A model generated the notes under the pieces. That model made no database searches. It was not told the origin of the DNA and was given only the letters and a program-made list of their open reading frames with translations. Position numbers and translations under genes: made by a program. DNA of 19,047 nucleotides from Deltaproteobacteria bacterium (GTDB taxonomy: Bacteria > Desulfobacterota > Binatia > Binatales > Binataceae), in assembly GCA_021799555.1 (NCBI GenBank), contig JAJZAG010000029.1:1-19047 (forward strand), given 5' to 3'. This document shows, in pieces, positions 8,236 to 15,073 of the stretch. The stretch's first letter is position 1. Each line of letters opens with the position of its first letter.

Positions 8236-8259
8236 GATCGCTGCGCGTTCTCAGCGATC
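8236..8259. terminator. Hairpin between convergent ppk1 and alpha/beta hydrolase
   Basis: A perfect 8-bp stem, GATCGCTG and CAGCGATC, surrounds an 8-base loop 23 bp downstream of the ppk1 stop and reaches the stop codon of the opposing hydrolase gene. It has no U-tract. It is the natural candidate for terminating or shielding both converging transcripts. Confidence 0.5.
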
Positions 8260-9124
8260 ATGCCCCGAGAAAGGCGAGTAAGTGCGCGGCCAGTTCTTGG
8301 GGCTTTTCTTCGGGAATAAAATGACCGCAATCCGCAATCGCGCCTCCGCTTGCGATCTTTGCGACGCGCCGCAGCGACTCAACAACCAGCTCGCCGCGTC
8401 CGCGCGGACCGCCGCCGCCTAGTCCGAGCGCCGGCATCGGCAGCCTGAATCCCGACGCGAGCGTCGCGCGGTTATCTTCAATATCGCGCGAGAGCGCGCG
8501 ATAGTAATTGAATCCGGCGCGCATCGCGCCCGGCTGCGCGTAGGTGCGCACGTACTCGGCGATGTCCACGTCGCTAAAGGTGCCCGCCTGATCGATTCCG
8601 TTCATGAAGAAAAATTCCAGGTAGATCCGCTCGCGGCCCGTCGTGAGCGCCTCGGGCAGATCGGGCACCTGGTGAAACAGATGATGCCATCGCGGCGCAC
8701 CGCGCGGATCGGACACGCCGCCCGCGCCCGGCGGACGATCACCGGGCACCGGCACGTCGAGCATGACGAGATGCGTCACCGCATCCGGATGGTCCGCGGC
8801 GAGGCGGAATGCGGTCGGCGCGCCCCAATCGTGCCCGACCGCGATAAACCGTTCGTGTCCAAGATGATTGCGCATCAGCTCCCAGATATCGTTGGCGACA
8901 GTTCGCTTGTCGTAGCCTGCGGCCGGGCGGGAGGAATCTCCAAGGCCGCGCAGGTCGGGCGCAACCATCGCGAATTTCCCCGCGAGCAGCGGCATCAGGC
9001 GGCGCCATTCGTACCAGCTCTGCGGCCATCCGTGCAGCAGCACCATCGGTGCGCCGCGCCCCATCGTTACATAATGGATGCGTACGCCCTTGAGGTTTGC
9101 GTAATGATGTGTGAATTCGTCCAT
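8258..9124 (-). CDS. Alpha/beta hydrolase (epoxide hydrolase / dehalogenase-like)
   Basis: This is a 288-residue protein when started at the ATG at 9124, which has GGGAG 7 bases upstream; the frame runs open further 5' without family similarity. The oxyanion-hole motif HGWP is at 31-34. The nucleophile elbow GHDWGAP gives Asp99, and His268 lies in CGHFIPEE. Cap tyrosines 207/208 are in FNYYRAL. The triad acid is probably Asp123 in LDVPVPG, 24 residues after the nucleophile. That is the spacing in LinB (Asp108/Glu132) and fluoroacetate dehalogenase (Asp110/Asp134). An Asp rather than Ser nucleophile and the HDWG form point to an epoxide hydrolase or haloalkane dehalogenase chemistry. The two substrate-carboxylate Arg of fluoroacetate dehalogenase are absent. 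It is the last gene of the PKS-flavoprotein-YceI run, 68 bp after YceI. Confidence 0.88.
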   Translation of the reverse strand: MDEFTHHYANLKGVRIHYVTMGRGAPMVLLHGWPQSWYEWRRLMPLLAGKFAMVAPDLRGLGDSSRPAAGYDKRTVANDIWELMRNHLGHERFIAVGHDWGAPTAFRLAADHPDAVTHLVMLDVPVPGDRPPGAGGVSDPRGAPRWHHLFHQVPDLPEALTTGRERIYLEFFFMNGIDQAGTFSDVDIAEYVRTYAQPGAMRAGFNYYRALSRDIEDNRATLASGFRLPMPALGLGGGGPRGRGELVVESLRRVAKIASGGAIADCGHFIPEEKPQELAAHLLAFLGA

Positions 9125-9192
9125 CACCGGACTCCCGCGCGCAAGATTAGCAGAGTTCCCGTCGCACAAAAGAGGACGATATGTGCGCGGGG

Positions 9193-9825
9193 TCAGCGCG
9201 ATGGCGGCGCGGCAGGCGCAGGCGCGGCGGTGGCCCACGTCACTTTCCCCGATGCGGCGATCGAGAGATCGACATAATCATTCACGGTCAGAAACAAAAC
9301 GCTTGGATTATGCAATCCCCATTTCGCGTAGGGCACCGCAAAATGCGTCGTGGCGGTCAGATTGTCGCCGTTCACGTGTCCCTTAACGTCCAGCGTGATT
9401 TCATGATCGGCTCCGCGCAGCCGCAGTACACCGGTTAGCTTAGCGGCGAAGTTGCCATCCTGGTCCTCGCTGCCCACGACATGCTCGGGAGTGAAGGTGA
9501 TTTTGGGGTAGCGCTCGGTTTCGAGCACATCGTTCTTCATCGTCGTGTCGCGCATGCCGATTCCCGTCGCGCCGCTGTTCGCGTCGATCAAAATCTCGCC
9601 GCTGGCCTGCCCGTTCGACGGGTCGGCGGTGATAACGCCGCGCTTCAATTGAAACGACCCTTCGGTGGTGTGCAACGAGCCGCCGAGAGTGAAGGAAATT
9701 TGCGTATGCGCCGGATCCAGGGTCAGCGTGCCCTTCGGGGGTTGCCGATCGGCGGCGTCAACCGGCACGACGCCCAGACCCGCGGCGAGCACAATTATTC
9801 CCAAGATGCCGATTGCCTTTCGCAT
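9193..9825 (-). CDS. YceI-family periplasmic lipid-binding protein
   Basis: The 210-residue precursor starts with a Sec signal (Arg-Lys, a hydrophobic stretch at about 5-20 and a probable cleavage after VDA at 24), so it acts in the periplasm. The mature part follows the YceI beta-barrel pattern. It opens with LTLDPAHTQISFTLGG, then SFQLKRGVITAD, MRDTTMKNDVLETERYPKIT, and GVLRLRGADHEITLDV in the second half. YceI proteins form lipocalin-like barrels that bind polyisoprenoid or amphiphilic lipid chains, and in E. coli yceI is paired with a cytochrome b561 gene. The C-terminus is an Ala/Pro-rich tail of about 15 residues. AGGA 8 bases before the ATG supports the start. It lies 35 bp after the FAD oxidoreductase gene. 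Binding of the PKS-derived lipid is an inference from context. Confidence 0.92.
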   Translation of the reverse strand: MRKAIGILGIIVLAAGLGVVPVDAADRQPPKGTLTLDPAHTQISFTLGGSLHTTEGSFQLKRGVITADPSNGQASGEILIDANSGATGIGMRDTTMKNDVLETERYPKITFTPEHVVGSEDQDGNFAAKLTGVLRLRGADHEITLDVKGHVNGDNLTATTHFAVPYAKWGLHNPSVLFLTVNDYVDLSIAASGKVTWATAAPAPAAPPSR

Positions 9826-9860
9826 CGATCAGGTCCTGCCTTGCACGTTGGGGGGTGGAA

Positions 9861-11006
9861 TTATGAGGCGCGCCGGACAGGCGCGCGCGCAGCTAGAATC
9901 CGCCAGCCGAGAGCCGCAATCGTGTCGAGGCCGATCTCGGCCGGCGAAGCGGCTCCCGCATGCACCGCGAGGAGCCGCGCGAAGATGCGCGGACGCGAGG
10001 CGAGCGCGGCAAGCACTCTGGCGCGCAAGCGGCGGTGCTCGCCGACCAGGACGAGCAATCGCCCCATTATCAGCGGCATCAAAAGAATCTTCGCGTGCGC
10101 GCGTTGATAGTGGCGCGGATCGTCTTGCGCAATCGCGTCGGCGAGCGCAAACGATTGCCGCAACGCAATCGAGACGCCGTCGCCGGTAATCGAATCGGCC
10201 GAACCCGACGCGTCTCCGATCAGCGCGACACGTCCCTTAGTTACCGAGCGCAGTCTTACCGAGGTCGAGATTCCGCCGCGGACCGCGGAGGCGGCCGAAG
10301 CGCCTTCGAGGCGCTTTGCCAGCGCGGGAAACACCTGCGCGAGGTCGCTGATTCGCACAGTCCGGCGTGCGCCGGTTACCGCGACGCAAACTTCCTCTGA
10401 TCCGACCGGAGTAACATAGGCTTGGCCCAAAGGATGCCAATACACCTCGACTAAATCGCTCCACGGGCGGACGCGAAAATGCTGCCGCAGTCCGGCGCGG
10501 CGCCGCGCGCGTGCCGGTGTGCGGATGCCGATCCATTCGCGCACCTGCGAGTTATGTCCGTCGGCACCGATAATCCATCGACAGGCGATCTTCTTTCCGT
10601 CCACGCGGACGCCGCCGTCGTCGATCGCTTCCACCCGCGAGCCCCATCGCGTGATCACTCCCCGCTCGGCGGCGGCTTGCGCGAGAGCTCTATGCAGATC
10701 GGTCCGGCGAATTCCAAGGCCGCGCGCTCCCGGGAAGCGCGCTTCGGCGACGATCTCGTCTTCGATAAAACGAATCCCGTCAAACGCGCAGGTGCGAAGT
10801 TGACCGATCGGCACGCCGAGCCGTCCCAGCGCCGTGACTCCAGCCGGCATCAATCCTTCGCCGCAAGCTTTGTCGATCGGCGGATGCGCGCTGTCTGCGA
10901 GCATCACCGACAGTCCGCGCGCGCGCGCGGCAAGCGCGGCGCCGAGTCCCGCCGGCCCGCCGCCGACGACGAATACGTCGGTTACGTCCGCAGCCGCGGT
11001 CACCAT
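9861..11006 (-). CDS. FAD-dependent oxidoreductase/hydroxylase paired with type III PKS
   Basis: The 381-residue product is a class A-type flavoprotein (geranylgeranyl reductase/monooxygenase superfamily). The Rossmann dinucleotide motif VVGGGPAGLGAA lies at 13-24. The KACGEGLMPAGV block at 46-57 is characteristic of the GGR-like branch. The GADGHNSQVR motif is at 147-156, and the FAD-ribityl motif ALIGDASGSADSITGDG begins near 261. The start ATG overlaps the TGA stop of the PKS by 7 bases, implying translational coupling. In Streptomyces griseus SrsC is a flavoprotein that hydroxylates alkylresorcinols made by the type III PKS SrsA. A similar ring hydroxylation or oxidation is plausible here but not shown. 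The O-methyltransferase that accompanies the pair in Streptomyces is missing. A reductase acting on a polyprenyl or unsaturated chain is the main alternative. Confidence 0.88.
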   Translation of the reverse strand: MVTAAADVTDVFVVGGGPAGLGAALAARARGLSVMLADSAHPPIDKACGEGLMPAGVTALGRLGVPIGQLRTCAFDGIRFIEDEIVAEARFPGARGLGIRRTDLHRALAQAAAERGVITRWGSRVEAIDDGGVRVDGKKIACRWIIGADGHNSQVREWIGIRTPARARRRAGLRQHFRVRPWSDLVEVYWHPLGQAYVTPVGSEEVCVAVTGARRTVRISDLAQVFPALAKRLEGASAASAVRGGISTSVRLRSVTKGRVALIGDASGSADSITGDGVSIALRQSFALADAIAQDDPRHYQRAHAKILLMPLIMGRLLVLVGEHRRLRARVLAALASRPRIFARLLAVHAGAASPAEIGLDTIAALGWRILAARAPVRRAS

Positions 11007-12052
11007 CGCACCAGCAGCATCTCGGAGCAGAACCCCGGCCCCATCGCGAGTATAAGGCCGATCGTTCCCGCCGCGGGACGGCGGCGCTCCAGGGTTTCCT
11101 CAAGCACGCACAGGACGGAGCCGGACGACAGATTGCCGACCCGGCTGAGGCATTCCCACGACGCTTCGAGTTCGCGATTGCCGAGGCCGAGCGCGCATTC
11201 CACCGCCTCGAGCACCTTGGGACCGCCGGGGTGAATTACCCAGCTTCCTATATCGGCGCGGCAAATTCCGTTGTCGCGCAGGAACGCATCAACGTCGCCC
11301 GCAAGCCGAGATTTTATAAGATCCGGAAGACGCGGAGACAGGACGATGCTGAAGCCCTTTTCGGAGACATCCCATCCCATGATGTCTTCGGTGCCGGGGT
11401 AAAAGACCGATCGCGTGTTGAGGATTTGCGCGGAGCAAGCGGGCATCTTTTCCGCGCCTGCAAGCACTGCGGCGACAGCGCCATCGCCAAACAGCCCGCT
11501 CGAAATCAGGTTCACGGTCGAGATATCGTCGCGCTGGATCGTGAGCGAACACAGCTCGACGGACAGGATCGCGGCCGTTTGATCGGGAAAGGCGCGGACG
11601 TAATCGGCAGCGCGCGTCAATCCAACCGCGCCGGCAACGCATCCCAAGCCGAAAATCGGCGTGCGCTTCAGATCGGGACGCAGCCCCATCCGGTTAATCA
11701 GCATCGCATCGAGCGAAGGACTGGCGATGCCTGTAATCGAGACGACATAAAGGGCGTTAAGATCTTCCCGTTCAAGTCCCGCCCGTTCGAGCGCGCGATC
11801 GAGCGCGTGCGCTCCGAGTTCCTGCGCGGCCGCAACCCACGCGGCGTTGGTTTCGCCCCAGTTCCGAAATTCCGGATAGCGTTCGATCGGATAGGCTAGA
11901 TGGCGGCGCTTGACCAAAGCCCGCGAGTGCAGGCGTTCGATCAGCCCGGGACGGTCGAGTCGTTTGCCCCAATGTTCTTTGAGCGCGGCGGTAATCACTT
12001 CCTGGGGATACGAGTACTCAGGGAACTCGCTCGCCACAGCGGCAATTCGCAT
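11000..12052 (-). CDS. Type III polyketide synthase (chalcone/stilbene synthase family)
   Basis: This is a homodimeric-type ketosynthase of 350 residues, the usual bacterial type III PKS length. The catalytic triad is complete: Cys138 in FGLGCVAGAVGL, His274 in WVIHPGGPKV and Asn307 in SRVGNLSSGSV. They correspond to Cys164, His303 and Asn336 of plant chalcone synthase. The C-terminal AMGPGFCSE matches the GPG loop of the active site. Bacterial members extend fatty acyl-CoA or aromatic starters with malonyl-CoA to alkylpyrones, alkylresorcinols or tetrahydroxynaphthalene. Coupling to a flavoprotein and a lipid-binding YceI gene favours a long-chain phenolic lipid, by inference. A GGAG 9 bases before the ATG supports the start. 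This is the first gene of a four-gene minus-strand run and is divergent from the ABC exporter. Confidence 0.95.
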   Translation of the reverse strand: MRIAAVASEFPEYSYPQEVITAALKEHWGKRLDRPGLIERLHSRALVKRRHLAYPIERYPEFRNWGETNAAWVAAAQELGAHALDRALERAGLEREDLNALYVVSITGIASPSLDAMLINRMGLRPDLKRTPIFGLGCVAGAVGLTRAADYVRAFPDQTAAILSVELCSLTIQRDDISTVNLISSGLFGDGAVAAVLAGAEKMPACSAQILNTRSVFYPGTEDIMGWDVSEKGFSIVLSPRLPDLIKSRLAGDVDAFLRDNGICRADIGSWVIHPGGPKVLEAVECALGLGNRELEASWECLSRVGNLSSGSVLCVLEETLERRRPAAGTIGLILAMGPGFCSEMLLVRW

Positions 12053-12154
12053 TGATAAATACTCCGAGATTCGCGCCGGGCAGATCGCCGCCGCCTGACG
12101 TCAAGATATAATCACAGTAATCCAATTTGCCCCACGAGTCAGACGGAAACGGCG

Positions 12155-12284
12155 CGATTAAATTCGATTCGCGGCGCGGAAGAACGTTGGCAGACAACGA
12201 CTTGTCGATTCTGATTCTCAGATACAGCCGCACCGCATATTGTCATCATCATAGTTGCGCCGCCGTACGCGTGCCGATTAAATT
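12155..12284 (+). repeat. Two copies of CGATTAAATT exactly 120 bp apart
   Basis: The 10-mer occurs at 12155-12164 and 12275-12284 within the divergent region, each in GC-rich flanks. The second copy extends into the near-palindrome CGATTAAATTTATCG. It could be a regulator-binding site present twice. Chance is possible because both lie in AT-rich patches. Confidence 0.35.
12187..12215 (+). promoter_or_regulatory. Candidate sigma-70 promoter for the ABC exporter operon
   Basis: TTGGCA (12187-12192, five of six consensus bases) is followed after exactly 17 bases by TCTGAT (12210-12215, four of six). If used, the transcript would have a leader of about 185 bases before the ATPase start. It lies between the two 10-mer repeats. 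Based on consensus matching only. Confidence 0.28.
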
Positions 12285-12382
12285 TATCGAGTCGGCCCTC
12301 GTGGCCTGCATCGCGGCGCCGATCTGAATACGTCCGGCGATGATCGGGTTACCCCTCTGACCTCGAACAATCAGATTACGCC

Positions 12383-12395
12383 CCCGCTTCGCGGG
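12383..12395 (+). promoter_or_regulatory. Small hairpin just upstream of the ABC ATPase start
   Basis: CCCGC-TTC-GCGGG forms a perfect 5-bp GC stem with a 3-base loop ending 11 bases before the ATG at 12407. No other ribosome-binding-like purine stretch precedes that ATG, so the GCGGG arm may be both the only weak ribosome site and half of the stem. That could lower or regulate translation. Confidence 0.3.
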
Positions 12396-12406
12396 CTGCC
12401 TCAACG

Positions 12407-13357
12407 ATGATCGCCCTCGAAGCCGTCGGTCTGCACAAGCGTTACGGCGAACGGGTTGCGCTTGACGGCGTGAGCCTCAGCGTCGCGCGCGGGGAGATCG
12501 TCGGACTGCTCGGTCCCAACGGCGCCGGCAAGACGACAACACTGTCAATCCTCGCGACGCTGATCGAGGCCGATTCCGGAACGGTGCGCGCCGGCGATTT
12601 TTCCACGCAAACCGGACGCGCGGCGATGCGCCGAAAGCTGGGCTTTGTTCCGCAGGCTATCGCGCTTTATCCAACGCTCAGTGCGCGGCAAAATATCGAG
12701 CTCTTTGCTCGTGTGCACGGCGCCCCGCGCCGCCAGGCAAGCGCCGCCGCCGCATCCGCACTCGAAACGGTAGGACTCGCGACGCGAGCGCATGATCCCG
12801 TTTCGATTCTATCGGGTGGGATGAAGCGGCGGCTCAACCTTGCCTGCGCGATGGTGCATCGCCCCGAGATCCTGCTGCTCGACGAGCCGACCGTCGGCGT
12901 TGATCCGCAATCGCGCGAACAGATTCTCGCCACCGTCAGGAGCGCCGCGGAATCCGGCACCGCCGTCGTGTACAGCACGCATTACATGGAAGAAGTCGAG
13001 CGCGTATGCTCGCGCGCGCTCCTGATCGATTACGGCCGCGTCGTCGCGCAGGGAACGGTGACGGAACTGATCGCGCTCGGCGGCCGCCATCCGCGAATGG
13101 AGATCGTGTTTCAGATTCCGCCTTCCGCCGGCTGGCTCGCGAATCTCGAGGGAGCGAGCGAGCTTGCGCACTCGAACGCAGGCGGCGCTCTCGAACTCGA
13201 GCTCGCAAGTCTCGCGCAAGTCGGCGAAGTGATCGAGCGCGTTCGCCATTTCGGCGGACGGTTGACCGAATTCAGCGTTCATAGCCCCAATCTCTCCGAC
13301 GCCTTTATCGCGCTGACCGGTCACGCGCTGCGCGAAGACGCCGCCGGAGGCCGATGA
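12407..13357 (+). CDS. ABC exporter ATP-binding protein (DrrA-like)
   Basis: This is a 316-residue cytoplasmic ATPase with every nucleotide-binding motif: Walker A GPNGAGKT (36-43), Q-loop Gln83 (VPQ), signature LSGGMKRRL (135-143), Walker B ILLLDEP with Asp159/Glu160, and H-loop His192 (YSTHYMEE). A C-terminal extension of about 100 residues after residue 215 is usual for ATPases of ABC-2 exporters such as DrrA, CcmA and NatA types. The gene precedes its permease by 3 bp, so the two form one transporter unit. Substrate is unknown. Divergent orientation from a type III PKS cluster suggests export of that product, as an inference. The start is weakly supported by a ribosome site (see the hairpin just upstream). 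Confidence 0.95.
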   Translation: MIALEAVGLHKRYGERVALDGVSLSVARGEIVGLLGPNGAGKTTTLSILATLIEADSGTVRAGDFSTQTGRAAMRRKLGFVPQAIALYPTLSARQNIELFARVHGAPRRQASAAAASALETVGLATRAHDPVSILSGGMKRRLNLACAMVHRPEILLLDEPTVGVDPQSREQILATVRSAAESGTAVVYSTHYMEEVERVCSRALLIDYGRVVAQGTVTELIALGGRHPRMEIVFQIPPSAGWLANLEGASELAHSNAGGALELELASLAQVGEVIERVRHFGGRLTEFSVHSPNLSDAFIALTGHALREDAAGGR

Positions 13358-13360
13358 ACC

Positions 13361-15061
13361 ATGCTGCGCGCGGCACTATTGATCTTTCAGAACGAGTTCC
13401 GCCTCTTGAGCAGGGATCGTGTCGGCCTGACGATGCTCGTCCTGGCGCCGATCGTGATTATCGGAGTGGCGGGTTTTTCACTCGGCAACCTTTACGGCGC
13501 GAACCCCGCCGCGCATCCCTATCTTGTTGTGGTCGTCGATCATGACGGCGGGCAGGTTGCGCAGGCGATTGAGGCGGCGCTCAAAAGCGAAGCCGCGGTA
13601 AATGTCACGATGGTTCCGAGCGTGGCTGCGGCACGCGCGTTCGTCGCGCGGCGCAACCGCGCTCCGCTCGCGATCGTAATTCCGGCCGGAACCACGACGG
13701 CGATCGAGTCGGGGCGGAAGGCGCGCATCATGCTTTATGTCGATCCGATCAAGCGGATCGAGGTCGGCGCAATCGAACTGCGGATCAGCCGGATGTGCGC
13801 GCGGATCACCGCGCGCGCGCAGGACCAAGCGCGCGCGCGGCTCGCGGCAGCCGGCGCCCGGTTGCGAGCGCGGCTCGACCGCCTCGATGCGCAAGCGGCT
13901 GCGGCGCAAAGCGCCGCCGAACACTATCGGCGCGAGATGCTCTTGCGGCGCGGCGCGGCCGAGCGCGAGCTTGAGGCCGGATTGCGCCGCGCGATCGCCG
14001 CGCTGGAAGTGCAAACGCATGAGGCCGCGCGACAATCCGCGGTGCAGGCAAAAACCGCGGTGGAAAACGCCTTGGCGCCGCGGCGCGCGGCACTCGAAGC
14101 CGTGCGCGCCTATTTGCTCGCGCTGCAAACGAACGAGAGCGAGTTCAGGCGATGGTTCGCCAATCTGAAAGCGGCGGCCGGCTCGCATGCCGGCGACATC
14201 CCGCCGCCCCCGTCTTTCCCAACGCCGCCGCCTGCCGCGCAACTCGCGGCGCTATCGCAACCGCTGGACTTTTCGATTCCTGCGCCAAAGCTGCCTGATA
14301 TCGCAGTACCAAGGTTCTCGATCCCAAGCGTGGCGATCGCGCCTCCCGAGATTCCCGATTTCGCCGCCGAAGCCAAAGCTCTGGCGCGCGCAAAATCGCC
14401 CACCCTGCCCGGCGCCCTCGGATGGCGGGAACTGTCGGCGGGTCGCGGGCCGACGCAGGTTAACGCTTTCGATCAGTACGTACCCGGTTTCGGCGTAACC
14501 TTTCTGCTGATCGGAATGGTGATGGGAATCTCGCTTGGACTGATCGACGAGCGCGACTGGGGAACCCTTGCGCGGCTGCGCGTCAGCGGAGCCCCGCTTG
14601 CCGGAACGCTCATCGGCAAGCTGCTGTCGCGTTTCACAATCGGGCTTGCGCAGATGATCCTGCTGTTCGGGATCGGATGGTGGATCTTCGGAATCTCGCT
14701 CGGGTCGAATCCGGCGATGCTGCTCGCGCCGGCCGCGGCGATAGCGTTCGCGGGCGCTTCGTTCGGCCTGATCGTCGCCTGCGTCGCGCGCACCCATGAC
14801 TCGGTGATGCCATTCGGCGCGGTGATCAGCATGGCGATGTCCGCGATCGGCGGATGCTGGTGGCCGATCGATTTCGAACCCGGATGGATGCGGACGATCG
14901 CGCTTTGGTTACCGACCACCTGGACCATGCAGATGTTCAACGACCTGATGATCCGCGGTCTTCCGGCCCGCGCGATTCTTTGGCCGACGATCGCGACGCT
15001 TGGTCTCGGATTCGGGTATTTGATCGTCGGTATCGCCGCGGCTTCGTGGATCTACGATTGA
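13361..15061 (+). CDS. ABC-2 type permease with large extracytoplasmic coiled coil
   Basis: The 566-residue product has one N-terminal membrane segment (about 22-44), a long extracytoplasmic part, and about five C-terminal segments (roughly 376-395, 425-446, 452-475, 485-500 and 545-562). The DQYVPGFGVTFLLIG entry and GGCWWP motif are typical of ABC-2 permeases. Residues 53-110 form the usual small alpha/beta domain. Residues 150-270 are Ala/Arg/Glu-rich with heptad hydrophobics (Leu161/168/175, Leu204/208/215), predicting a coiled coil. Residues 279-335 are Pro-rich with periodic IP/LP steps. Typical DrrB-type permeases lack such an insert. YhgE/Pip-type proteins have a comparable architecture. 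It follows the ATPase by 3 bp and is convergent with the haem lipoprotein gene. Direction of transport is inferred as export because no binding protein is present. Confidence 0.9.
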   Translation: MLRAALLIFQNEFRLLSRDRVGLTMLVLAPIVIIGVAGFSLGNLYGANPAAHPYLVVVVDHDGGQVAQAIEAALKSEAAVNVTMVPSVAAARAFVARRNRAPLAIVIPAGTTTAIESGRKARIMLYVDPIKRIEVGAIELRISRMCARITARAQDQARARLAAAGARLRARLDRLDAQAAAAQSAAEHYRREMLLRRGAAERELEAGLRRAIAALEVQTHEAARQSAVQAKTAVENALAPRRAALEAVRAYLLALQTNESEFRRWFANLKAAAGSHAGDIPPPPSFPTPPPAAQLAALSQPLDFSIPAPKLPDIAVPRFSIPSVAIAPPEIPDFAAEAKALARAKSPTLPGALGWRELSAGRGPTQVNAFDQYVPGFGVTFLLIGMVMGISLGLIDERDWGTLARLRVSGAPLAGTLIGKLLSRFTIGLAQMILLFGIGWWIFGISLGSNPAMLLAPAAAIAFAGASFGLIVACVARTHDSVMPFGAVISMAMSAIGGCWWPIDFEPGWMRTIALWLPTTWTMQMFNDLMIRGLPARAILWPTIATLGLGFGYLIVGIAAASWIYD

Positions 15062-15073
15062 GGGCCGCTCAAT
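15057..15073. terminator. Hairpin across convergent permease and haem-lipoprotein stops
   Basis: ATTGAG (15057-15062) and CTCAAT (15068-15073) form a 6-bp stem with loop GGCCG. The permease TGA (15059-15061) pairs with the complement of the lipoprotein TGA (15069-15071). No U-tract follows. The stem is weak, so a terminator role is tentative. Confidence 0.38.

Larger units (their letters stand above)
12053..12406. promoter_or_regulatory. Divergent intergenic region between PKS cluster and ABC exporter
   Basis: This 354 bp stretch is the longest non-coding part of the window and is clearly AT-richer than its neighbours. It must carry the promoters of both divergent operons. On the minus strand an AT-rich patch at 12105-12128 (TTATATC preceded by TG) could be an extended -10 for the PKS operon. 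Two copies of CGATTAAATT and a plus-strand promoter candidate are listed separately. Short reading frames of 66 and 71 codons cross it but show no recognisable protein features or ribosome sites. No riboswitch or tRNA was recognised. Confidence 0.5.

Noticed and set aside
8258..9124. Apparent loss of the catalytic acid in the alpha/beta hydrolase (GGGG where an acid is often found after strand beta-7)
   Set aside because: Asp123, 24 residues after the nucleophile, fits the alternative acid position after strand beta-6 used by LinB and fluoroacetate dehalogenase, so the triad is probably complete.
9125..9238. N-terminal 38-codon extension of the alpha/beta hydrolase
   Set aside because: The extension has no similarity to the family. 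The ATG at 9124 has a good ribosome site and begins right at the conserved fold.
10479..11234. 251-codon plus-strand frame over the PKS/flavoprotein overlap
   Set aside because: It is antisense to the catalytic parts of two recognised enzymes, with Ser/Arg-rich low-complexity translation.
12018..12327. Small frames of 66-71 codons in the divergent intergenic region
   Set aside because: They have no ribosome-binding sites, no recognisable domains, and codon content unlike neighbouring genes. One also overlaps the PKS start.
13478..14242. 254-codon minus-strand frame inside the permease coiled-coil segment
   Set aside because: It mirrors Ala/Arg-rich coiled-coil codons, has no ribosome site or protein features, and lies inside a clear ABC-2 permease.
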